NCBI RefSeq assembly: GCF_001039355.2
Contig: NW_019773736.1
Coordinates: forward strand, 1,281,434 to 1,345,433
Direction: 5' to 3'
Length of the DNA stretch: 64,000 nucleotides
DNA from: Lingula anatina
Taxonomy: Eukaryota; Brachiopoda; Lingulata; Lingulida; Lingulidae
Positions 1 through 11,500 of this stretch are shown piece by piece; positions within the stretch are counted from its first letter, which is position 1; each line of letters opens with the position of its first letter. The translations under genes and the position numbers were made by a program. The notes beneath the pieces were generated by a model. The model was not told where the DNA came from. It ran no database searches and was given only the letters and a program-made list of their open reading frames with translations.

Positions 1-174
1 TTTTGCTTTGATTTAATAAATCTTACATCTGATTTTTTTCTTGGCATTATTCTACTTACTGTGGTGGCCCCCAAGCCATCATTTGTAATGCCCTAGAGAC
101 ATCTTTCCAACTTTTTAACAACCTAAAATTGTGTCTGCACATGTTCATAGTACAGTAGCAATCTGAAAAAGAAT

Positions 175-437
175 CTTAGAACCGGTTCCCATACCTAGAC
201 CGATCTAGCAAGATTGACCCATCTCTGAGGGGTTTCTCACTAAATTGCATTCAGCTAAAGTGACTCTAATGTCTGGCATGCCTACTAAAGCTGTTGGGGG
301 TAATTAACTATCGTTTAACAGCTTGAGTTGGCATGCCAGACATCTAGGCCGCTTTAGCTGAATGCAATTTAGAGAGAATCCCCTCGGAGATGGGTCGATC
401 CTGCTAGACCAATCTAGGTATGGGAATGGGGTCTTAA
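175..437. mobile_element. Foldback (long inverted repeat) MITE-like element, copy 1
   Basis: Two arms of about 95 bp are near-perfect reverse complements: TTCCCATACCTAGACCGATC near 192 pairs with the stretch ending GGTATGGGAA near 427, and GTCTGGCATGCC at 271-282 pairs with GGCATGCCAGAC at 331-342. The loop is short and contains GGGGGTAATTAACTATC. A related element lies near 5600. No coding capacity is present. Confidence 0.8.
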
Positions 438-902
438 CCACCCTTCCTGCCCTCTTTACCTAGCTCCTGTAGACAAACCCAATGCATTTTCTACACAGAT
501 TCTGTGGATCTGTCACTCCTGTTGATTGCAGAGTTTAAGACAACCTCCAGTGACAGCACCATTTGTTAACATTTACCCAGCAACTGTTTGTATCTCTTTT
601 AGTAATTTAAGTCCAATTTAGAGGATGTGATTCAAATAATGGGGATGAATGTTGAGACATGCTACACATATATCAGTATTAAGGCTGTAAAACTATTGGA
701 AAAGCCTGTCAAATGGTGGGTTTGATGTTCTATTAATTCATGACACATTTTTCTTTGCGTGGTTTACTTTGCCTTTGAAGTCTGCAATCAAGCAACTGTC
801 TGTGCAGGCCTGGAAATTGAGGAAATAGTCAATGGGACCAAAGAAATCTGATTTAGAACCTTTTTTAGATGTATGTGGAACACAGTGAACTTTTTTCAAA
901 CG

Positions 903-1222
903 TAAGTCGCATTCACAACAGATCATCTGCAGACTAACTGATCTGTGGACTAAAAATGGCCGACCCCACTTAAAAGCAATGCTGCCTAATCCCTTGCTGA
1001 TCTCCCTGCCTCCACACTCCCCATTCCTGCAGGATCCTAGCAATTAAACTTAGGAGTCGAGATTTAATTTGTTTAATTGCTAGGCCCCTGCAGGGTTGAG
1101 TGGAGAGTATGGAGGCTGGGAGACCAGAAGGGTATTAGGCAGCATTGCTTTTAAGTGGGTTGGCCATTTTTGATCTGCGGATCTGTAAGTCGGCAAATCA
1201 AGTTGTTCTGAATGAGGCCATA
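903..1222. mobile_element. Foldback MITE-like element (CATTCAC/AAAATGGCC family)
   Basis: The left arm has CGCATTCACAACAGATCATC and AAAAATGGCCGACCCCACTT; the right arm has their reverse complement (AAGTGGGTTGGCCATTTTTG, then GAATGAGGCC). Arms of about 120 bp flank an AT-rich centre. Open frames here are artefacts of the repeat. A relative is at 35085-35312. Confidence 0.75.
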
Positions 1223-1278
1223 GATATATGTACACTTTGCACATTAAAATTGATACACACAGGCACATTTGCATGTAT

Positions 1279-1291
1279 GAACACACACACA

Positions 1292-1335
<44 letters not shown>
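1279..1335. repeat. (CA)n microsatellite
   Basis: An almost uninterrupted run of CA dinucleotides with one TA interruption. Its predicted peptides (CVCVCV and THTHTH) are artefacts. Confidence 0.95.
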
Positions 1336-1440
1336 CACACAACACCTTATAAAACTATGGCACAATATGTGCCAATACAATGAAATGACTCGTCAGCACT
1401 TCCCTTCTCTAGCTAGTAATTGACATTTAAAGCAGAAGCT

Positions 1441-1830
1441 TAGTTGATATATCTGATCTGACACCCCTTGCTTCATTTGAAGCTATGATGTCTATTAAGA
1501 ACAGAATACGTCTCTTTTAATTTCCTCTTTACTCAGAGCAGGAGAAGTGATCCTGCATTCTTAGAACTTGGGGCCATTGTACATTGACGTTCCCTTGTGT
1601 CAAGCTGCAAGTTCTCAGAGATACGTTTCCTCCATTTGACAGATGACAAAGCTGAGATTTAGCTCAGATTCAGAAACCTATGTTCACTAATCTTCTGTGT
1701 TTCCAGTTTTTTTGTGAACTGATAATAAGGCTTCCTGTGAGCAGAGGAGGCCATAATGTGAGAAGTTCATTTTCTTAGTCACGGTCTCCCTTTGATGTCA
1801 TCTGAAAAATTATAGTGTAGGATTCGGCAG
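1441..1830. other. No feature recognised
   Basis: AT-rich DNA upstream of the first visible GABBR1 exon. I looked for the preceding Venus flytrap exon (expected to encode the segment before LAYGSSS) between 1 and 2921 and did not find a convincing one. Confidence 0.5.
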
Positions 1831-2046
1831 CAGATCAAGATGCTGTTGGGGCCTGCAGCAACATCTGTAGACCTGGGCCCTGTAAAGCATAGCGTATGGC
1901 GAATAGCGATATCACATAGAGGCTACAAAGTATTACATGGGGTGTGTATAGGTGAATTATGGAATCGAGACGCTTGCGCTCAGTCACAATGCAAAATGCT
2001 TTCAAGTTATGGGGCCCAGAACTGATATAACTTGATTATTGGTATT

Positions 2047-2208
2047 ATAATCAGGGCTTTTCCCAGGATTGGGGATATTGGCCATTCAAAATGACCACCT
2101 GTAGTTTCCTACAAAAATTCAGGGAGTCCAAGCTGTTTGGTGATGCAGGAGGCTGTTCAAATGACGTCTGGACGGCTCACTGGGAAAATCCTTGATAATA
2201 AAATAAAG
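2047..2208. mobile_element. Small foldback element
   Basis: TAATCAGGGCTTTTCCCAG on the left pairs with CTGGGAAAATCCTTGATA on the right, with further pairing of CCATTCAAAATGA to TTCAAATGAC. It is shorter and more diverged than its neighbours. Confidence 0.55.
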
Positions 2209-2921
2209 GAGAGTTTAAACTAGATTATGGGTTGGGGATTATTTTAGGTTCATATATCACGAAAAAAGAGATTGTGGCTTATTTCTTCTTCACTGTACAT
2301 CACTTCAGTAGCTTCAAGTAAAACAGTGAAGGTCATTATATTCATAACTATATCAATGTCCTCCCAAAAGTCATTGCAATATATGTGCATTGTATTTAAT
2401 TCCCATATAGATCAGTACATATTATATAATAGGTACTGCATTATTTGCTTTTTTATGATAGAGGCAGATATTTGCCCATGCACACAAATTCTTTTATATA
2501 GTTTTTCGTTTTTTCTAGTGTTGGTATATTGTTCACAATATGACACTGAATATAAATGTACACATTATTAATACTGTAACAGTGATGTTGGCAGTAGAGC
2601 TGCCAGGAATTAATTGCATTAGTTCATTTTCCCAGAGGCAGATGGCCCTGAACGTATTATCACAATTCATCAGAATCAAACAAATGCCAGCATACAATAA
2701 TTTGAATTATTATGTAAAAGTCAAATTCCTACATTTTTCCATTATCATAATTCCAGTTTGCCTATGGCACTAGCTCTATTTCATTGTTTTATGATTATTG
2801 TTGTAATAAAAAATAATAATAATAATATTAAATAAAACTTATATCTTACATATGGCTCCAGTTCTGTGTTATAGTGTTAATTTTATTATTGTTATAATAA
2901 TAATAATAATAATATTTACAG

Positions 2922-5900
2922 CTTGCCTATGGCTCCAGCTCTCCAGCGCTGTCCAACAGGGAGAGGTTTCCGACGTTTTTCCGCACCCATCCCTCAGCGA
3001 CACTCCACAACCCAACGCGTGTGAAGTTGTTCCAGAAATGGGGCTGGACCCGCATTGCAACCATACAACAGACGGAGGAAGTGTTCACTACGGTGGGTAT
3101 TATGGAAATGACTGGAGCTTTTCAGAAGGGGAAAATTGTGAATTTAATGCTGACTGTATTTTTAGTCATAATTATATATATATATTATTTTTAACCAGAA
3201 CATTCCTATTGAGTGGTAGAAACAAAATTGAAAAGCATGCTGCTCTTTAATTCTATTCTATATATTAAAAGTGCTGTATTGAAGTATAATTTTTTAATGA
3301 TTCCAAAATTATGCATCTGAACAATTAAAAATCTTCCACATTGAAAGGATTAAGACATCAACTTATGCTGAAAGGTTGTGATAACAGATTATTCTCTTGT
3401 TGATCTTCCTATTTTCTTTTAATTGATCCTCAAAACGTGTTTCTGTGTTTTTAAAATAAAGAAATGCATGAAACCTCATGGCTATATGGCCAAGTAAAGA
3501 AAATGGTGATTTTAAAAACCTGTACGTTTGCCTGACATTTCTGACTTTGGTTGAGATTGCTGAAAAATAACTTTTAATGGCATATTAATGATTCTTTTGC
3601 AAGGAATTTTTTTAGCCAGCATAGATAGCTTAGAATGGTGTATTCATGATTTATTGTATAAAATTTATAGTGCAAAAGTAAAACATACACTCTGTGAAAT
3701 TAGCTGACTTCTATGATTCCTAGGCTCATCAAGCAGAGAGGAAAAGATTGTCATGCTAAGAATTCTGATGCCTGATTAGCTATATAGCTGGTTAGAGTTT
3801 GCATGATGATATTAGTGTATGTCTCCACTGCCACATGCATGTAGCATACTGAGAGATGACACAGGCTCCGTTAAAAAATTTACTTAAAGAGAATTTCAAA
3901 CTAACCTGTTTAGGTATCTATCAGAAACTGAAAAGGGGATTTTTTGTCCACTTTTTTAAGAACTGTTACAAAATGGTGTCTGCATACTCAGTAAAGTTCA
4001 CTTCTGAGATAGCAGTAATTTTGTTTATTAAATTCATTGAGCAGCAAATTTGTTTGATAAGTTACAAGAAAAACACTTAAAGTGTGCAGACCTTTTCCAA
4101 GTCAGCTCAATATTTATTATTGATTAATAGATAAATTAATTGATTAATTAATTAACCACAGCAAAATCTTTTGGGTTAAACATATGTAAGTTAGCCTATC
4201 TGACTTAGCCTAAAATTTTTATCATAATCTGTCTACAGATTTTTTAGTCAGTCTGTTAACAAATAAAAACCAAAACAAAGGCAAAAGTGGAGGCAATAAG
4301 ATCGGAAAAGAGAACTACCAGTCTTCAAAATGAAATTGTCTGACTGTAAAGTTCAGTTAAGTTGAATGAAGCCAAACTCATTAACTTAGTTGGTGGTTAA
4401 GGGATTGCATGTAGATGACATAAAAAAACAAGTTTATAGATAATTATGCAGTACACTGATTGATTGTTTGTTCGAAAGTAGATGATAGCCTCATGAGTGT
4501 CTATGTTGAAATACACTTCAAGATCTTAGTTTTCTTTTTTTCTTGCAAACTTTAACTTTTACTCACTTGAGAGATTTCAGTTTTTATTGGACAACTTCAT
4601 CAATCTCCGGTGAGTTAAAGGTTAGGTTTGTAAAAAGATAAGGTCTTATACTGTTATTAAAATTGCTGGCACTAATGAGAAATTCTCAGAGGAATATGTA
4701 TGTTTTCTTTGTGCTGAAGCAACTTTTATTCATAGTGGAACAACTTCTCTTTGCATTAAGGCAGTTGCGTTTAAAACCATTACTTAAATTAGGAAAACAT
4801 TTAAGATGGCAAATGTGTTTACTTGATATTTATCCAAGAACAGTGTTTAGTCATTAAAACATTTTTTCTACTTCAATCTTAATTTGGTTTTTAAAGGATC
4901 TCTGCGTAGAAGTGAAAGTTATCCCACACATTGCTGAATCATTCTTTGGGCTGACTCTATAATAATTATTGTTATTTTCTTCATCTGCTAAATTTTCTTT
5001 TGTGTGTCTGTGTATCTGTCATGGAAGGAAAGCATGCTTGAGTGTAGGCATAAGATCATTTAATGATTTTTCCTGGAAAGTTCAACAATTTTCCGTTTAA
5101 CACCAACTTTTAATATATCTAATTCAAATCTGCTGAAATAACAAGGTTTTGTATATCTCATAAACGCCTTTTTGGGGTGTAGATTTCTATTTTCAGAGTG
5201 CCACTAGTTCATGTAGGTGTGACATCCAATAATTCAAAACATTATAAGCATTATTAGCTCTAGAATGGGAATCTGGTTATAATTCACTAATTTAATATGA
5301 ATAAACTAAAGTAAAATAGGGTTAGTTTTAAATATAATCACCCTGTTTTAAATGTAATCAGTTGTTTGCATTATGGATACACTGGTGTCATGGAAGGTTT
5401 ACTCTGTTTCTAACCATGCCTTTATAGTCAAACGCTCATTGTATGTCTTTAATTTTTTCTCGTCTTTGTTTGTTATTCTGGTATAATGATTTGCCTATTT
5501 GTCTGTCTGTATGAATGTAATGAATTTTGTTGCCTCTTCTTTTTCCCCAACATACATGTATAATAACCATGTTTTCTTTATTCTACTCAACACCAGGAGG
5601 AGTGTTAGACCCCATTTCCATAGATTTTAGATAGATCTATCCCTGTGGGGAGTCTCACTAGATTACTGTCAGCTTAGCCGTCTTAAGCGTCTGCTCCGCC
5701 TACCAAAAGCTGTAAAGGGGTAATTAACTATGGTGCGCGCTTGGCTGACTGCAATTTAGCGTGAACCCCCAGGGAATTAGGTCGATCTAAATCTCTGGGA
5801 ATACACCTTTAGTCCGTTAATCTGATTGCATTTGGCCAGAGCACCTGTGGAGTTAGTTTGCATTAGTATGGTCAACAAAATTCATTGTGAACAGTCTCCA

Positions 5901-8465
5901 TGAAACTTCATGCATCACTCTCTTAGTTCTTACTGTATAGTAAGAAAATGAACTAATCCTGTTGTGGCTCCAGTAAAGGAAATGCATGTTATCCAGTTCA
6001 TATTCAGACCCTTTCAATTTATTAATTCTTTTCAGACTGTGAAAGATTTGGAGGAAAGGGCCAGAAAAGCTGGAATAGAGATAGCCATCCGGCAAGACTT
6101 CCTTACCAACCCAGCCGTTGCTGTTAGAAATTTGAAGGTAAATTACAACACTGAAAGTACAGAGAGAATAATGCAGAGAGATCAAAGGATGAAATTTAAG
6201 TTTGAAAAAGATGAAAGAGTACTGGAAAGATAAAAGGGAGACCATATTTATTAATCACCAACCTTGGGCTCTGTTCACAATCAAGTTGAGTGGACCTGAC
6301 TGAGCTGCGGCTCAAATATGGTGCGACCCACTTGAAAACATGCCACATAATCGCTGCAGGGAGAAATCATTATGCAGCATGCACAGCATGTTTCAAGTGC
6401 ACGGCCCAGTTAGGTTGCAGCTCAACTTGGTTGTGAACAGAGCCTTACTTCAGCAGCAAAAGCAAACTGACAAAAGAGACATTGTGTCTTCTGTGTGTTC
6501 TGTGGTAAGTTAGGGTTCTCAGGGTGATCTGTCAGCTTGCCAGAGGTATACACAAGGTGGCTTCACCAGATAATGACAATAATTCCAGTAATCAGACTTG
6601 TTTTCACAGTGACATTTTTGGTCTGATGACTTTTTAAAAAACCAATTCATTTAGGAAATAGTTATTTTTTCCTGGGAGAGTCGCAGTGGTTAGTGAGATT
6701 GATGAGGAAATTAGAGCCACTGTGTAATGAAGGGAGCTGAATTCCCACTTGGTGTTTGGAGGATCTTGCTGTGACTAACAAACTGTCAGCATAAAACTTT
6801 CTTATTTCTTTCTGATTCATTTCAGAATCAAGCTTGATGTGAGAAAAGACACAGTATTATTATTGTTTTTACAGATTTCAGGCCTGTAGCCAGAGGGGGG
6901 GAGGGGGGGGGGGTAGAACAAACCATCCTTTTTGACAGAAAATGGTCTTTTCTGGGTAAAATTTGATATAGGTACCCCAAAGTTTCATGGTAAAAGGCCC
7001 ACTTATCTTGAACCCCCTCCCCTTTGAAGTGTCTGTCCGAGGGCCTGGATTTTGACTGGGTCCACTCCCTCCCCTGGCTGGTCTTGTGTATTATAACCAG
7101 CCACTGCCTTGCAATAGTGATAAGCATTGTCCCTAAATCTATTTATGCCTGATTCAGTATTTCTTCCTTTCCCTTAAAAGTTTTAAATGTCTTACGTGCT
7201 TAGGGTGCACTTAAAATTGACAGTCATCGCAGAATAGATGATTCAACAATGCTGAAAGCTATTGATCATTTCCCTCACATGTTACTTTGCTGTGCAATTG
7301 AATTTTTTTGGGGAGCTTGATGCCATTTGTTTTCCCACTCTACGGGCTTATTTCAAAACCAGTCAATTTTATTTTGTAACAGGCTTCAGTTTAAGCAACT
7401 TAAAGGTATTCTTTAATCTCAATTGAATCTATATTGTGCTTTGTTATGTTTATTTCAGAAACAGGACCCACGAATAATTGTTGGAGTGTTCTATGAAAAT
7501 ATGGCCAGGAGAGTGTTTTGCGAGGTAAAGATCACACAACAGTTGTTTAATTCTCGATGTTTGCCCACATTTCTCTACCTTGCTCGCTTTAAGATAATTT
7601 TTGAAAAAAATCATTTTTGTATCTTGTACAGCTACATCCGTAGTGCTGTCATTGAAATATTTTATAGTTATTTCTATTATTATCATTTAAGGTCTACAAA
7701 GAAAAACTCTATGGTAAGAAGTATGTGTGGTTTCTAATTGGTTGGTACCCAGATAAGTGGTATCTGAAGCCAGACCCCAATGTGAATTGTACAGCTGAGC
7801 AACTGCGAGAGGCCTTGGAGGGACATTTCACAACAGAAGCCATGATGCTGAATCAGAACAAAACTGTTGTCAGTGATGCTGGAATTGTGAGTAGTCAATG
7901 AGTGTGTTTGATGTGACATCAGAAGGATTGTGCCATCAGAAGTAGAATGTGTTAGGTGTGACGTCAGTGTGTCAGCTGCTTCATTTTAGTTTTCAGTGTG
8001 CAAAGTGTTTCAAAATAAAAAGTGAGGTTAAACTTTGACAAATTTTGAAAGTCCAATTGAATAATCCAGTTGAAAACAACTGTAACATTTTATCCTTTGT
8101 CTATTTCTATTGAAATTGTTCTAGATGTATTATTTAATTATTTATTTCCTGATATCATCTTCAGAATTCAATTGATATTTTACAGAGAATCAAAGTTATC
8201 TAAACAAGGTTTGTAAAATGAGATATTTTCACGAAGGATTATGAATTTGACTTAAGATTGTTGAAGTTTAGCTGGTGCACTGTTGTTTCAGACAGCTCAA
8301 GAGTTTGAAGACGAGCTGAAAAAGAGGATTGGAAAGGCTCCCTCTGACACAGAGGGTTATCCAGAGGCTCCCCTGGCTTATGACGCCATTTGGGCACTGG
8401 CTTTTGCCTTTAATAAGACAATACCAAGGTAACACATGGAACACACACGCATACATGCATGCATG

Positions 8466-8510
<45 letters not shown>

Positions 8511-11500
8511 GTGAATACACCCACACGCACGCGTGCGTACACACGCACACACACACAGGTGCTGTTGGCTTATGATTTCAGGTGCATGCATGCACATACA
8601 CATGTACTCACTTGTTTCCTTTGATTATAGAGCCTTGAATAGATAGTTACAATACTTGACTCTTTTCCAAAAGATCACAATCCTTTGATCAGCTACAGCA
8701 TCATGTGCTTTTATAGCTTAATATTAAAAGTCACTTGACTACATATTCATTGCAACTTGAAATAGATGTTATCATTCACTATTTCAAGAAAGTAAATAGA
8801 TACTATTTAATGACATTATATATAGCAAATAATATATTTATTCAACGTACCTGGTATGATAGTAAAAATCTGTCTGATGTTTAATCTTCAATTTTGAAAC
8901 AAAAAATGTGTTTCCTAACATTTTGGACAGTCAGCGAATGGTTTTGTTCATCATAATGTCCATAGGCAACCAGTAGGTGGCAGCACAATATATGCTGATG
9001 TTGTTTGTTATCCAGGCTTGCTGCAAAGGGTCTGAAACTTGAAGATTTTGAGTATTCAAAAAGAGAAATAATGGAAGAGATTTACAATGCCATGAACTCT
9101 ACTAACTTTCTTGGAGTCTCGGTAAGTGGAAGAATGAATGCTGGTTGTTGTTTTCCAAAATCAACTTTGTACAGTACATTTCACAGGAACAAGTACTAGC
9201 TGTTGTTGGCTGACTTTCAGATGATGAGTACATTTTCACGTAACAACTTGTCTATGGCCCAAGCATTAAGGGACTTAGTCTAATAGATTGTATTAGCTAG
9301 TTGTTTCATCATCAATGCTGAAAGAAAATTTGCAACAAATTGTTTTTCTTTTCAAGTATCACTTCAGTGTACATAAAATCGTATCATGAATAATATCAGT
9401 AGCAGTGATTGGTTTTGTGGGGTAATCAGCTGTTTTACTGTCCTTTAACCAATGTGAACATTCCATTCCAGGGTCCAGTCTCTTTCACCTCTGAAGGTGA
9501 CCGAATAGCATGGGTCCAGATAGAACAGATGGTTGGTACGTAAAACAGGCTACAGAATTAGATGAAATTATGTATGAAAGAGCTTGAATTTCAAAATCGA
9601 ACATAACTGGATAAAGTTTAAATTTCTTAAATTTGAACTCTCACCTGGTATTGACCTGTGCACAAAGCCCATTGTATTCTCCCTTGCAGGTGGTATCTAC
9701 AATAAGACTGGTTTCTATGATTATGTAGCAGACAAGCTGATCTGGTACAATATCGAACAATGGATTGGTGAGTCACAACTTTTGATTTCATGGCTGACAT
9801 ATGGACAAAAATTAGGAAAGGGACATTTTAGGGATATTTCTTGTCTTAATATTTAAAGAATCCTTATTCATTGTAACTTTATGTTCACATATCATAAAAT
9901 GTAAGAAACCAGGTAAATAAGTTAAAGACAATGGATGCGGTGTTGTGCATTTAAAAAAATACCTCCACGTTTTTATATATATATTTTTTTTATACTAAAG
10001 GACGGGCATAGTTGACATTTGGCACTGACTTTGCTGTTAGGCCTAATGTATTATTGCATCATAATAACCTTTTATGTGCATCATTATTTTCTGCTTTTTG
10101 TCTGTACATTTCTGTCCATTTGACAGCTTTGCTGACTTATTTTCAAAACTTTCAGATGGCCAGCCTCCTGCAGACAGGACACTATTGGAGCCCACACTCA
10201 GAGTGCTGTCAGTGGGGACGTATATCGCCATATCAGTGTTTGCTGCACTGGGGATCCTCGTGGGCGTCGGCTGCCTGCTGTTCAACTATAAACACAGACA
10301 TCGTAGGTATGTGCACATGTAGAGCATTTAGAATGAAACTGAAAATCAAAAACAAGCAAAGACAAGCAGAAGGAAGCAAAAGAAGAATATTTGATGACTT
10401 TTTTATTCTCTCTCTCAGTACCACAGTAACTGTTATCAGTCTCGTTTTTCAAATGCTCTAGTGGAAATTATTTAAAAGTCTCTGTGTGAGTTTTTGCGCT
10501 GTAATGAGTAATTCACCTATTGTCCACCAGATGGCATTGGTGTCCTGTTTTCTCCATTAGTTGCTGTGTCTTTCAGGTTGATCCGTATGTCCCACCCAGA
10601 CGTGAACAACATCACTGTGATAGGCTGTATGATCTGCCTGTTTTGTGTCTTCCTACAAGGACTGGACGGACAGTTTATTCCACCTGAGGTTTTCCCTCAG
10701 ATGTGCCAGGTAGGGATAATACTTTTTTATACTGGAAGGATGCATTCATATACTCAATATACTTAATATGTAGCCTGAAACATGTAAGTTAAATTAGTCA
10801 CAAAATCTTGTATTTGGAATCGATATAGGACCAGTTTATCTCACATGTAAAACAGAGCAACAAAAGTACTTTTCAGTCTCTATAATACTATTTTAGCTGT
10901 GATCCTCTTGTCTGCAGGCTCTGCTGGAAGTTATCTTAGAGCTTCACCTTTGTTATAGGCCCATGAGCCACTGACTAAGCAAATTAGTCAGCAAAATGCT
11001 TTTTTACACTGGAACTGCGGTCAGTCTATAATAACTTGGCTAAAGAATTGTTGAATCTTCTTTATCCCCAGGCCAGACTGTGGCTACTGTCTATTGGCTT
11101 CCTTCTCGGCTATGGCTCCATGTTCTCCAAGATCTCTGCAGTTCACAGGTGGACCACCAGGGGGAAGAAAGAGGGAGAGGTGAGGACACTTTGTCCTTGA
11201 CACATCACTTAATTGACATATCACTTTGTCACTAACAAACTGGTTTATGACACATGTTACACACATCTCCAAATGATTTAATTCTTTTCTTCTTATCCTT
11301 ATTTGATAGCTCAGTGTGTCTCAAAACAGTGCTGTAGTATATAATGAGAAACTTTGAAGGCTTTATTTTATTAATTTGAACAACGTTTTTGACTTTACAA
11401 AACATAGATTGATATATTGGTACATTATCTGACCTTTTCAGTTCATGATAATCTCTTTCAAACAAATTATTTTAAAATTTGAATAATCTAAGATGATGTA

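Larger units (their letters stand above)
2922..9767 (+). other. GABBR1: Venus flytrap ligand-binding domain of the GABA-B receptor (exons 1-8 seen here)
   Basis: These eight exons encode about 306 residues of the bilobed periplasmic-binding-protein-like ectodomain. Landmarks in order are [64 protein letters not shown] and [15 protein letters not shown]. The exons are short (64-195 nt) and separated by introns of 0.2-2.9 kb. The ectodomain ends near [15 protein letters not shown], just before the first membrane helix in the next exon. Confidence 0.9.

Noticed and set aside
1080-1423. Open frames encoding CVCVCV and THTHTH peptides
   Set aside because: They are translations of the (CA)n microsatellite and foldback element on both strands; no gene structure surrounds them. 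The same applies at 8268-8624, 51526-51906 and 53150-53504.
2852-3250. 132-residue open frame overlapping the first visible GABBR1 exon
   Set aside because: It is in a different frame; the frame reading [20 protein letters not shown] matches the receptor and is flanked by proper splice sites.
11150-11165. CTCF-like CCACCAGGGGGAAG
   Set aside because: It lies within coding exon 11072-11179 and follows codon constraints, so a regulatory reading is not supported.
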